Source: Bacteroidales bacterium
GTDB lineage: Bacteria > Bacteroidota > Bacteroidia > Bacteroidales > F082
Direction of reading: 5' to 3'
Length of the DNA stretch: 64,000 nucleotides
NCBI GenBank assembly: GCA_016285355.1
Contig: JAEEQP010000015.1
Span: 6,360 to 70,359 of the forward strand
A program made the position numbers and the translations under genes. Position 1 is the first letter of the stretch, and the number at the start of each line of letters is the position of its first letter. The notes under the pieces were generated by a model. That model worked only from the letters and a program-made list of their open reading frames with translations, ran no database searches and had not been told where the DNA came from. Shown here piece by piece: positions 15,415 to 23,974 of this stretch.

Positions 15415-18400
15415 TTATTTCTTCACCACTTTCTTAACGCTCATTCCTTCCTCTGTCTGGATGCTCAAGAAATACAAACCTTGTGGTAACGCAGTCATGT
15501 CGATTCCGAAGGCATCGTGCTTCACCGATTTTTCAAAGACGCAAGCACCAGTAACAGTGATAAGACGCACATACTGAATGCCTTCGCCTTGCAAAGTCAA
15601 CTGGTCACTGACAGGATTAGGATAGACCACCAAGGTTTCGTCTTGGGTCGTGGTTTCTTCAATGCCTACGCTGGGGCCAAGATAAACGGTGTTTGAAAGC
15701 TCGGTCTCGCGTCCATTCCAAAAGGCTGTGACGTTGTACCTCTGGTTTTCAGTGGTGTTGTAGTTAGCTTGCGTGGCCGTGAGGGTCTCGTAGCCTAACA
15801 CCAACTGCTCTTCGCCGCCTTCCTCCGGACCCCAATACACGTTGTAAGTGAAGTCGCTGTCACCGTCCATAGGGCTGGTGTAGCCACGCAGCATCCATGA
15901 CACGTATTGACCAAATTCAGTGGCGGGTTTCCAGAAGGCTCCTTGTTTGAGCAGACAGCTGTTGCCTTCGCCAACGTAATTGCAGCAGGGGATGGGCTTG
16001 GTAGTGCCCGAGGTGGCGACGCATATCCACAAGGGTAGGGTGGGGTCGAAATCAACAGGCTCGTCCAAGGCGAATCTGACAAATTCATAGCTGGCTTCCA
16101 TGTCGCGCTCCTGCACATAGAGGGTGGTATTGTTGTTGGCTAACTCACCGTTGTAGATAGTGAAAGTGAAATGACCAGTGGAGCAGTCGAACAACTCGAT
16201 ATGCGTGAGCGGATGGCCAGCAAAATGCGCCAGGTACTCAGGCTCCATCTTGATGCCCCATTTGTGGTTGCTCGATCCGATTTGTTCAATGAACTGGTTG
16301 TCGTCGTAAGCAAACAGACCTTGTCCGAAGAACTCAGGGGCTTCCCAACTAAGTTCCACATGGCCGTCGCTGTAGGTGCCTTCGAGGTTTTGCGGAGGCT
16401 CGCAGTAGTAATTCATCACGCTGGCATACACGCTTTGGTCTGGGTTCCATGTCGATGTACCGTTGAGGGTGGTCTCTACATGGTAGCGGTAGGTGCCCGA
16501 ACGCATGATTTTGTCGTCGAGGTAAGTATAGCCTTCTTGTGACGCTATCTTTCTGTCGCCACGATAGATGTCGAAAGTACAGTTCTCGGTGGGTACAGTC
16601 CAGTGGAGTTGGATGCTTTGACCATCGGAGGTGGCAGTTACGTTTTGAGGCGGAATCAAGCCTAAACTCTCGTCTGCCACGGTATAGGTGGCGATACAAC
16701 CCGAAGCGGGTGCTTCCATGTCAAAAATGGTTTCCTCGCCAGAAGCGTTCAAACTCGTAGCCCGCACATGAATCCCCTGACTCTCAGGGTCGAAACCGGC
16801 ATTCCAGTTGAAAGTGATTTCGGTGTTGGCGGGCACATGCAAATCGGTCTCGGCCTGAGTGCCTTCATAAATGGTAAGATACTCGGTCTTCATCTCCGAC
16901 AGGTTGTAACTCACCTCCAACTCACCGCCTTTGGTGCCGTAAGGAGAATCGGAAGTTATGGAGAGATGGATGGTTTCATAGTTGCCGAGGATGACCCAGG
17001 TTTTCGATTCGGCGCTATAAAGGTGCATCAGTCCTGCGTCAACAGAGAGCACACTGTAGATATGAAATCCGTAGTCGGCCTCGGTATAGGGATGGACAAA
17101 AGTCGTGTCGGTGACCTCAGCGATTGTAATGCCGTCACGATATACATAATAGTAGCCAGCATAAGGATTTGCATCCCATGAAAGCTCCACTTGATGTTCC
17201 AGACTGTTGACATGGGCAACGAAATTTTCTGGTCCTGGTGCGCTTCCCTCTCCTCCGTATGGCTTGATAACGAAACTCATCCTATCGCCAGTTCTGCTGA
17301 TGTTGGTGATTTCAAAGCCTGGGTCATAAAACTGATAGGGTTGGTTGTTAATGAAGGGATAAGGGTCAGTGTTGTAGTTGAAGCAGGTTCTTCCTGATTC
17401 TTCGCTGAAATATGCATGGTTAAGGTCACCAGCCTCGTCAGGGGTTCCGCCGGGGCGGAAGAGATAGACTTCGTCAAGATAGTCGTTGCCGTTCCATCCT
17501 GCATTGCCGTCAAAACGTGTATCAATGCGATAAATCAGCATTCCGCTGCCAGGAATCTGGCTTTCGAAAATATTGCTCTTGTCGCGGTACTCGACAAAGA
17601 AATACTGGTCATTTGTAACAGGAATCATGTAACCGTTGCGGCGACCGCCTTCCCAAGAGACAGATTCCAGTTCGTAATTGCCGAAAGCGTCAGGTTCTGG
17701 GTTGATGACAGGAATCTCATCCACCCAGTGACCATATTTGTATTTCATGTACGTGCTCATTTGTTGCGGTGGTTCAGTGGTACCGCACATGAGGTCCCAT
17801 GAGCCTACAGGGTCAATGCCGCCACTGTAATGGTATAAGTCGGGGGCACCGAGCGAGTGGAACATCTCGTGGCAGAGCGTGCTGACATTGAAGTAGCCTC
17901 CGATTTCAAGTTGCAGGTTGAAGTCGTAGACTTGCAGGTCATGGAGCGGCACGTAACGATCGTAGATGCACCAACGGTGTGGCCAAAGCAAAGAGGCCCA
18001 TTCGCCAGGTTGACCTTTGATGACAAACACCACATTGTCGACCATTCCGTCGTCGTTGTAATCAAGGTCGAGGGTGTCGGGCACTTGGTCAGCCACATAG
18101 TAAATGGCACGCTCCAACATCGAGAACTCGCGGTCGGCGGTCTCACCGTCATGATAACCCATGGGATTGGTCACAGGGTCGTAAGGCATGTAGTATTCTT
18201 TCGGGTAGATGTCCTCGTAGGAAAGGATGGTTTGACCGTCAGGTTCGGGATAGAAATAGGAGCGCAGGTCAAGTTGGTTATAGCTGGTGTGGTGGTAGTA
18301 GTTGTGCAGCGAGATGGACTCGTAGTTGGAGGCGTTGAACATGGAGTCAACGGTCGAGAAAGGCGTAGTGTGATAGGTGTCGCCCGCAAAACGGATAAAG

Positions 18401-18819
18401 ACGACCAGGTTGTTATAACGGCCATGGTTGAGCTCGCGGTTGGCAGGCCGCTTGATGGGCTTGATATGCTGCTCGCGTTCATGACGACGTTGCAGATATT
18501 CTTGCTCTGAAATCTTTACGTAGGGTTGAAGTCCAACCTCAGCAGGGTCAACACTATTGACGCGGTATGGAGAAGCGACCACCTTGCCTTGGCTGTCGTG
18601 CATGGCATAGCAGTAGTAGCCGCCTTCGCCTTTCACGATGGTGAAGCCGTTGGCATCATGCACATAGTTGTAAAACTCATCGCCCGAGGCAAAACATTCG
18701 ATGATCTGACCGTCAGGTTGGGTGAGACGAACGGGGATGTTCCTTAAAGGAGCAGCAAACGTCCATTGAAACGCGCTCAAAACGAGGGCGAAAACAAATA
18801 GTAAAAATGTTTTTTTCAT
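15415..18819 (-). CDS. secreted M6-family metalloprotease with type IX secretion C-terminal domain
   Basis: An 1134-residue zinc metalloprotease related to immune inhibitor A. A signal peptide (about 1-22) is followed by a propeptide-like region and the M6 catalytic domain. The zinc motif is HEMFHSLGAPD near 314-324. Two or more fibronectin type III-like modules follow (AHVNSLEHQVELSWDANPYA near 545; IPPQNVTATSDGQSIQLHW near 705). The last ~75 residues (VVYPNPVSDQLTL ... GLYFLSIQT ... VKKVVKK) are a type A sorting domain, implying export by the type IX system and surface attachment or release. It is a single-gene unit; a 19-base inverted repeat lies upstream of it. Confidence 0.9.
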   Translation of the reverse strand: MKKTFLLFVFALVLSAFQWTFAAPLRNIPVRLTQPDGQIIECFASGDEFYNYVHDANGFTIVKGEGGYYCYAMHDSQGKVVASPYRVNSVDPAEVGLQPYVKISEQEYLQRRHEREQHIKPIKRPANRELNHGRYNNLVVFIRFAGDTYHTTPFSTVDSMFNASNYESISLHNYYHHTSYNQLDLRSYFYPEPDGQTILSYEDIYPKEYYMPYDPVTNPMGYHDGETADREFSMLERAIYYVADQVPDTLDLDYNDDGMVDNVVFVIKGQPGEWASLLWPHRWCIYDRYVPLHDLQVYDFNLQLEIGGYFNVSTLCHEMFHSLGAPDLYHYSGGIDPVGSWDLMCGTTEPPQQMSTYMKYKYGHWVDEIPVINPEPDAFGNYELESVSWEGGRRNGYMIPVTNDQYFFVEYRDKSNIFESQIPGSGMLIYRIDTRFDGNAGWNGNDYLDEVYLFRPGGTPDEAGDLNHAYFSEESGRTCFNYNTDPYPFINNQPYQFYDPGFEITNISRTGDRMSFVIKPYGGEGSAPGPENFVAHVNSLEHQVELSWDANPYAGYYYVYRDGITIAEVTDTTFVHPYTEADYGFHIYSVLSVDAGLMHLYSAESKTWVILGNYETIHLSITSDSPYGTKGGELEVSYNLSEMKTEYLTIYEGTQAETDLHVPANTEITFNWNAGFDPESQGIHVRATSLNASGEETIFDMEAPASGCIATYTVADESLGLIPPQNVTATSDGQSIQLHWTVPTENCTFDIYRGDRKIASQEGYTYLDDKIMRSGTYRYHVETTLNGTSTWNPDQSVYASVMNYYCEPPQNLEGTYSDGHVELSWEAPEFFGQGLFAYDDNQFIEQIGSSNHKWGIKMEPEYLAHFAGHPLTHIELFDCSTGHFTFTIYNGELANNNTTLYVQERDMEASYEFVRFALDEPVDFDPTLPLWICVATSGTTKPIPCCNYVGEGNSCLLKQGAFWKPATEFGQYVSWMLRGYTSPMDGDSDFTYNVYWGPEEGGEEQLVLGYETLTATQANYNTTENQRYNVTAFWNGRETELSNTVYLGPSVGIEETTTQDETLVVYPNPVSDQLTLQGEGIQYVRLITVTGACVFEKSVKHDAFGIDMTALPQGLYFLSIQTEEGMSVKKVVKK

Positions 18820-18866
18820 AATTAGTAACTGTTCAAGATTAAACTATAATGTTTTGATATGGGCCC

Positions 18867-18925
18867 TTCGACAGGCTCAGGGACCTTTAACTCTTGAAAA
18901 AGCTAAGGTCGTTGAGCCTGTCGAA
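18867..18925. repeat. 19-base inverted repeat with TTCGACAGGCTCA core
   Basis: Arms 18867-18885 and 18907-18925 match at 17 of 19 positions around a 21-base loop. It lies between the 3' end of the SPFH gene and the 5' end of the M6 protease gene, both on the minus strand. TTCGACAGGCTCA palindromes are dispersed repeats in many bacterial genomes. It may also terminate the SPFH transcript, but there is no clear T-run. Confidence 0.65.
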
Positions 18926-18966
18926 ACGCCGTCCTATATTCCCATGTTATTATAGGATAAGTTTTG

Positions 18967-19785
18967 TTATTTCAAATCAATGAAAGGCACGGAGTTACCT
19001 AACATGTATTGGGGCATTTTGCCATCCCATTTCTGCACGGCCTCGTAGTTCACCAACTTGGGGTTGCTCTCCAAAGCAGCGGCCTTGATGCTCATGGCCT
19101 CAGCTTCGGCCTGTGCCTTGATTTTGGTCTGCTTGGCCTGCTCCTCCACTTGGATAGTCACATTCTTGGCCTTCAGGGCGTTCTGTTCAGCAACTTGCTT
19201 TTCCTTGATGGCGGTCTCGAAGTCGTCGTCGAAGTCGATGTTCGTAATCTGGAATTGGATATTCATGAAATAGTTGCTGTCCAATGTCTGACGCAGCGTT
19301 TGCTCGATTTCGCGGCGCACGGCATCACGGTTTTCCACAATCTCTGTGGCCGCAAAGTTGCCGAAGCTTTGCTTCATGGACGAACGGATGAACGGCACCA
19401 CGATGCGGTTGTGGTAGTCGTCGCCGACATTCTTCATCAGCTTGCTGACGTTCTCGCGCACCAAGTCATAATTAATGGTGTATTCCACCTCCGAAGTCTG
19501 CACGTCGCGGGTGTAGCTGTTTTCCTTGCCGTCGAACTTCTTTTGCTGCACGTTCACGCGCTTGATGGTCTGGATGAAAGGAATCTTCATGTGCAGGCCG
19601 TCACCGATGACGTCGTCGCTCATTTTGCCGAAAGTGGCGAGCACACCGCGTTCCGTTGAGCGGATGGTGTAAAACGAAGAGAAAAGCACTAAAACGGCTA
19701 AGAGTGCCAAAGCTACCCAAAGGGCGTAACGTCCCATTTTCTTGTTGTTGGGATTGATGTTGATGTTGGTGTAAGGCTGGTTCAT
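18967..19785 (-). CDS. SPFH/Band 7 (prohibitin-like) membrane protein
   Basis: A 272-residue membrane-anchored scaffold of the prohibitin/stomatin group. A transmembrane segment (about 20-40, ALWVALALLAVLVLFSSFYT) is followed by the SPFH domain, which starts TIRSTERGVLATFGKMSD. A helical region near 200-240 (EKQVAEQNALKAKN and the Ala/Glu-rich stretch after it) forms the oligomerising coiled coil. Such proteins assemble large membrane rings and often associate with proteases such as FtsH, but the partner here is unknown. A -7 element (TATTTTTG on the minus strand, 19816-19823) lies about 30 bases before the ATG. Confidence 0.9.
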   Translation of the reverse strand: MNQPYTNININPNNKKMGRYALWVALALLAVLVLFSSFYTIRSTERGVLATFGKMSDDVIGDGLHMKIPFIQTIKRVNVQQKKFDGKENSYTRDVQTSEVEYTINYDLVRENVSKLMKNVGDDYHNRIVVPFIRSSMKQSFGNFAATEIVENRDAVRREIEQTLRQTLDSNYFMNIQFQITNIDFDDDFETAIKEKQVAEQNALKAKNVTIQVEEQAKQTKIKAQAEAEAMSIKAAALESNPKLVNYEAVQKWDGKMPQYMLGNSVPFIDLK

Positions 19786-19997
19786 TTTTCTAATGTTTTG
19801 TAATTATTGTTTGGGCAAAAATACACATTTTTTTGAAATCTCTGCTATTGGCTCGAAAAGAAATGTTGTAATTCAAAATTATAAGTATTTGAAAGACAAA
19901 TGTTTGAGATTTCAAAAGTTTGTAATGCCATCCAAGATTGCTTTTTTAGCCCAAATTTGACATATTTTTGCGGTCGAAAACTTTAAATCGCAACACA

Positions 19998-20654
19998 ATG
20001 AAAACGGAAAAACGAATTTTCAGAAAAATGAGGATACCTGTCATCCTTGTGGCCATGACGGTGTTGTTTACGGCTTGCCCACGCAGCAAACCCGCCTACA
20101 TTGATTTGGGACGCATCCCCGAACAGTATCTGGCCACTGTGCCTTATCGTAACGGCGACGTGTTCCGTATGCAGCACGAAACAAGTAAGGTCATCATCGA
20201 CTTTGAGGTGGAACGCCACCGACACAAAACTTCAAGCGAAGGCTACGGCTCCTTGCCAACACGTTTCGAGCCTGCTCCTGACTATTATTATGAGTACGAA
20301 GTGGACATGACTACATGTAAACCCAAGTATCCGGTTTTCGACTTGAGCATTTCTTTATCAAATGCTTACATGCTGAATGAAGAGGAGATGCAGTCTTGGT
20401 ATAAAAAAGCTGACCTCTTTGCTGTCGGCAGTGCAAAAATTCCCTTTGTCGGCGATGACCATTCTGATTACGAAATTATTGATTCATTGGAGATTAATGG
20501 TCATTATTACAAGGATGTCTTCAAGTTGAAAACAGACTATTATAATTATGATGACGAATTGATTCATGCCGAAACCATTCTCTACAACTATGAAAACGGT
20601 TTTGTGGGAATTGTGATGTCTAACGGTGAAAAATACATGCTTTATGAAGACTAA
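19998..20654 (+). CDS. predicted lipoprotein of unknown function (first of a pair)
   Basis: A 218-residue protein with a lipoprotein signal (MRIPVILVAMTVLFTAC, lipobox FTAC near residue 27), so probably attached to a membrane in the envelope. The mature part has no family I recognise. It is rich in Tyr and acidic residues and ends YENGFVGIVMSNGEKYMLYED. The start at 19998 is taken because an upstream in-frame ATG would add ten residues ahead of the signal; ATG 20028 would also give the lipoprotein signal. A promoter-like TATTTTTG lies near 19964. The next gene starts within its last codons, and the two proteins have a similar size and architecture. Confidence 0.7.
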   Translation: MKTEKRIFRKMRIPVILVAMTVLFTACPRSKPAYIDLGRIPEQYLATVPYRNGDVFRMQHETSKVIIDFEVERHRHKTSSEGYGSLPTRFEPAPDYYYEYEVDMTTCKPKYPVFDLSISLSNAYMLNEEEMQSWYKKADLFAVGSAKIPFVGDDHSDYEIIDSLEINGHYYKDVFKLKTDYYNYDDELIHAETILYNYENGFVGIVMSNGEKYMLYED

Positions 20655-21282
20655 ATTTTTGATTATCTTGGCTTTGGCCTTTGTGATGGCCTCATGCACG
20701 AAGCCAACCAAATCTTACTATGTGCAAGATTCCAACCGCGCGTGGTTCGCCGACACAGCCAACCTCAAGTTCACCATGCGCGACGACAACGGCGTTTCGC
20801 AGTCGTTTTCATTTGCGGATATTGACCAATACATGTCGGAACAGGGAAGCTATTTCATGTGTATATATGTGGAAGGCATTGAATACGAGCATGTTTATCA
20901 AAGCGGCTTTTCCTCTTTTTCCACGTTGAATATGAGCGTTAGCTTGACCGCAGACCATCTAGATGACGAGCCGGAAGGCACTGACGATTTCAGGATGGAT
21001 TTCGGCCCGGCGCATTACACCATGCGCATCGACGGCAATAAGTTTTATCCGAGGTGTTGCTATGAGTACAGCAATGACAGCGAGATGGAATTCATGGCTG
21101 AATACCTCGACAAATACTATGTGCACAATGTGGAATATCAGGGTGTTATGCACCTCAAATTGGTCGATGTCGCTTATCCTTGGGCGACTAATTTCCCGAC
21201 GGAAGTCTATTACGCCAAGCATTACGGTCTGATTCAATGCACACTTGACGACAAACTGACTTTGTATCGTTTGCCAGATTGA
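20644..21282 (+). CDS. predicted lipoprotein of unknown function (second of a pair)
   Basis: A 212-residue protein starting MKTKFLIILALAFVMASCTK, a lipoprotein signal with lipobox MASC. The body (for example FTMRDDNGVSQSFSFADIDQ) and the C-terminal part VYYAKHYGLIQCTLDDKLTL resemble the end of the preceding lipoprotein (GFVGIVMSNGEKYMLYED) in layout, so they may be distant paralogues. The ATG overlaps the previous gene by 11 bases, indicating translational coupling. A rho-independent terminator lies downstream at 21391. No function is assigned. Confidence 0.7.
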   Translation: MKTKFLIILALAFVMASCTKPTKSYYVQDSNRAWFADTANLKFTMRDDNGVSQSFSFADIDQYMSEQGSYFMCIYVEGIEYEHVYQSGFSSFSTLNMSVSLTADHLDDEPEGTDDFRMDFGPAHYTMRIDGNKFYPRCCYEYSNDSEMEFMAEYLDKYYVHNVEYQGVMHLKLVDVAYPWATNFPTEVYYAKHYGLIQCTLDDKLTLYRLPD

Positions 21283-21288
21283 TTTTAA

Positions 21289-21382
21289 AACACGAATTAT
21301 CAGAAATTTATCAAAAATTCTCAGAAATTCTCAGAAATTATTATTTTTGATAATTTGTGTACAATTCATGGAAATTCGTGTT
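21289..21382. repeat. nested inverted repeat with AGAAATTCTC tandem copies
   Basis: Perfect 10-base arms aacacgaatt (21289-21298) and aattcgtgtt (21373-21382) enclose a second pair, atcaaaaat and atttttgat, and short direct repeats of tcagaaatt. It lies directly after the lipoprotein pair and before its terminator. No coding content was seen. It may be a small dispersed repeat or an mRNA 3'-end structure. Confidence 0.55.
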
Positions 21383-21390
21383 AAAAACCC

Positions 21391-21417
21391 AGCGGAGCGG
21401 AAAACTCCGCTTTTTTT
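21391..21417 (+). terminator. rho-independent terminator after the lipoprotein pair
   Basis: A seven-base stem, agcggag (21391-21397) and ctccgct (21405-21411), with a seven-base loop is followed by a run of T (21411-21417). It separates the lipoprotein operon from the glycosyltransferase gene. Confidence 0.8.
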
Positions 21418-21438
21418 CTATCGTGTCGGATTTTTGTG

Positions 21439-21446
21439 TATCTTTG
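21439..21446 (+). promoter_or_regulatory. -7 promoter element for the glycosyltransferase-purD operon
   Basis: TATCTTTG fits TAnnTTTG and ends 29 bases before the ATG at 21476, just after the terminator. The -33 element is not clear. Confidence 0.55.
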
Positions 21447-21475
21447 CCTTTCAAAAATTCGCGCATTATCGAATC

Positions 21476-22600
21476 ATGAAAATTGCAGTCAATACGCGTT
21501 TGTTGCTGAAAGACAGGTTGGAAGGCATCGGGTGGGTGGCATACGAAACCTTGCGCCGCATGGTGAAAGACCATCCCGAAGTGGAGTTCTACTTCATCTT
21601 CGACCGCGAGCCCGACCCGATGTTTCTCTTCGCCGACAACGTGAAACCCATAGTGCTGTTCCCTCAGGCGCGGCATCCTTTTCTCTTTATCTGGTTTTTC
21701 GAGTTTTCCTTGGTCAAGGCGTTGAAGAAAATCCAGCCCGATTTGTTCTTCTCTCCCGACGGATATCTGAGCCTTCGCTCTGATGTGCCGCAAGTGACTC
21801 AGTTCCATGACCTTAATTTCGAGCATTTCCCAAAAGACATGCCGAAAATTCACCTTTGGCACTACAAGACCTTTTTCCCGCGTTTTGCCCGCAAAGCCAA
21901 GCGTATCGTGACGGTTTCAGAGTTTTCGAAACAGGACATTGTGGATTGCTACGGCATTGAACCTGAGAAGATTGACGTAGCCTATAACGGTGTGAATGAG
22001 AAGTTTGCACCGATTTCCGAGGAGGAACAAGAGGCCGTCCGCGCCAAATACACCGATGGAAATCCTTATTTCATGTTTGTCGGCTCGCTGCATCCGCGCA
22101 AGAACTTGGCGAGACTGTTCACGGCCTTCGATTTGTTCAAAAGCCAAACGCCGTCCAATGTCAAGTTGCTGATTGTAGGGGAGAAGCGTTGGTGGTCGGA
22201 ACCGATTGAGAAGGCTTACAGCCAGATGCGTTTCAAGGATGAGGTGGTCTTTGCCGGACGGTTGAGTGCCGAAAAACTTCACGAGGTGACGGCGGCGGCC
22301 TTGGCCTCGGTGTATGTGTCTTATTTTGAGGGCTTTGGCATCCCGATTTTGGAGGCGTTCAAGTGCGAGACGCCTGTCATCACTTCTAATGTGACCTCCA
22401 TGCCCGAGGTGGCCGACGATGCGGCACTTTTGGTGGATCCGTTCAGCGAGGCCTCTATCGCCGAAGGCATGACAGAGATGTTGGATGAGAACGTCCGCGA
22501 GGCATTGATTGAAAAAGGTATCGAACGTGCCAAGGACTTTTCTTGGGACAAGGCTGCCGAAGGCATTTGGAATTGTCTAATGAAAGCATTAAAAGAATAG
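21476..22600 (+). CDS. GT-B glycosyltransferase (family 4-like)
   Basis: A 374-residue glycosyltransferase that moves a sugar from a nucleotide donor to an envelope acceptor. It starts MKIAVNTRLLLKDRLEGIGW. The donor-binding half has VGSLHPRKNLARLF (about 200-213) and the E-x7-E motif VSYFEGFGIPILEA (about 281-294). The ATG at 21476 is chosen over 21347 because the first 43 upstream codons run through the terminator and promoter. It is followed after three bases by purD, so it is the first gene of the operon. Substrate is unknown. Confidence 0.85.
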   Translation: MKIAVNTRLLLKDRLEGIGWVAYETLRRMVKDHPEVEFYFIFDREPDPMFLFADNVKPIVLFPQARHPFLFIWFFEFSLVKALKKIQPDLFFSPDGYLSLRSDVPQVTQFHDLNFEHFPKDMPKIHLWHYKTFFPRFARKAKRIVTVSEFSKQDIVDCYGIEPEKIDVAYNGVNEKFAPISEEEQEAVRAKYTDGNPYFMFVGSLHPRKNLARLFTAFDLFKSQTPSNVKLLIVGEKRWWSEPIEKAYSQMRFKDEVVFAGRLSAEKLHEVTAAALASVYVSYFEGFGIPILEAFKCETPVITSNVTSMPEVADDAALLVDPFSEASIAEGMTEMLDENVREALIEKGIERAKDFSWDKAAEGIWNCLMKALKE

Positions 22601-22603
22601 AAT

Positions 22604-23974
22604 ATGGAAAGAATCATAATGTATCCCACTGACAATGAGAAAGAAGCAGTGGATTGGAAAGAACTCCAAGGACAGCATATCACTGCGGTAAAACGCAACA
22701 TTTTGGTATTAGGCTCAGGTGGTCGCGAACATGCCTTGGCGTGGAAGCTGGCCCAAAGTGAAGGAGCCCATGTCTTCATCGCGCCTGGCAATGCCGGAAC
22801 GGCTCAAGTGGGTGTGAATGTCAACATAAAACCCTCTGATTTTGAAGCGGTAAAGGAATTCTGCTTGAAACAAGAAATTAACCTTGTTGTAGTCGGTCCA
22901 GAGCAGCCTTTAGTGGACGGCATCGTCGATTTCTTCAAAGGCGACGAGGCATTGAAGTCGGTGAAAATCATCGGTCCTGACAAGCGTGGCGCACAGTTGG
23001 AAGGCAGCAAAGCCTTTGCCAAGGACTTCATGGAAAAGTATGGCGTGCCGACGGCGAAATGCTTCAAGATCAATAAGGACAACCTTAACGAGGGCTATAA
23101 GTTCCTTGAAAGCGTGAAAGCCCCATACGTGCTGAAAGCCGATGGTCTTGCTGCAGGTAAGGGCGTGTTGATTCTCAATGACTTGTTGGAAGCCAAGGAT
23201 GAATTAGGCAAAATGCTCGACGGCAAATTCGGTGCAGCTTCGGCGACTGTGGTCATCGAGGAGTTCCTGAAAGGTATAGAAGTCTCTGTCTTTGTGTTGA
23301 CCGATGGTGAACATTATGTTTTGTTGCCTGAGGCCAAGGACTACAAGCGCATCGGCGACGGCGACCAAGGCTTGAACACAGGCGGCATGGGAGCCGTTTC
23401 ACCTGTTCCGTTCTGCACACCTGAGTTTTTGGATAGGGTGGAAGAACGCATTGTAAAACCGACTTTGAAGGGCTTGAAAGCCGAAGGTATCGACTATAAG
23501 GGCTTCATTTTCTTGGGCTTGATGAACGATGGCGGCAATCCTTACGTTATCGAGTACAACGTTCGCATGGGCGACCCAGAGACTGAGGCCGTAATGACCC
23601 GCATTGAGGGTGATTTTGCCGACTTATTGGATGCCTGCGCTGATGGCCGCTTAAATGAAGTGCATTATGCCAAGTGTGAAAAGACTGCGGTCACTGTGAT
23701 GATGGTCTCTGGCGGCTATCCCGAATCTTACAAGAAAGGCATGATAATGAGCGGATTGGACAATTTGAAGGATGTGGTGGCTTTCCATGCTGGTACGGCC
23801 TTTGATGCAGAAAAACAAGTGGTTACGGCGGGCGGGCGCGTCATTGCGGTGACGGCGCATGGTGATTCGATTGAAGAGGCGAGAGGCATCGCTTATCGCG
23901 AGGTAGAGAGGATTCATTTCGAGGGTGTCAACTATCGCCACGACATTGGACTTGACTTGATGAGAATGCAATGA
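22604..23974 (+). CDS. purD: phosphoribosylamine-glycine ligase (GAR synthetase)
   Basis: Second step of purine synthesis: joins glycine to phosphoribosylamine with ATP. The family N-terminus, NILVLGSGGREHALAWKLAQ, begins near residue 33, so the protein carries about 32 extra residues before it; no later ATG fits, hence the start at 22604 (or 22619). The ATP-grasp core has PYVLKADGLAAGKGVLIL (about 174-191) and EEFLKGIEVSVFVLTDGEHY. A C-terminal ATP-grasp domain follows. Length 456 against a usual ~425 because of the extension. The stop overlaps the start of the DUF6427-like gene (ATGA). Confidence 0.95.
   Translation: MERIIMYPTDNEKEAVDWKELQGQHITAVKRNILVLGSGGREHALAWKLAQSEGAHVFIAPGNAGTAQVGVNVNIKPSDFEAVKEFCLKQEINLVVVGPEQPLVDGIVDFFKGDEALKSVKIIGPDKRGAQLEGSKAFAKDFMEKYGVPTAKCFKINKDNLNEGYKFLESVKAPYVLKADGLAAGKGVLILNDLLEAKDELGKMLDGKFGAASATVVIEEFLKGIEVSVFVLTDGEHYVLLPEAKDYKRIGDGDQGLNTGGMGAVSPVPFCTPEFLDRVEERIVKPTLKGLKAEGIDYKGFIFLGLMNDGGNPYVIEYNVRMGDPETEAVMTRIEGDFADLLDACADGRLNEVHYAKCEKTAVTVMMVSGGYPESYKKGMIMSGLDNLKDVVAFHAGTAFDAEKQVVTAGGRVIAVTAHGDSIEEARGIAYREVERIHFEGVNYRHDIGLDLMRMQ

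Noticed and set aside
17857..18510. A 217-codon plus-strand open frame
   Set aside because: It is antisense to the M6 protease catalytic region.
21347..21475. An upstream start that would lengthen the glycosyltransferase by 43 residues
   Set aside because: The added stretch crosses a terminator and a -7 promoter box, so it is not coding.
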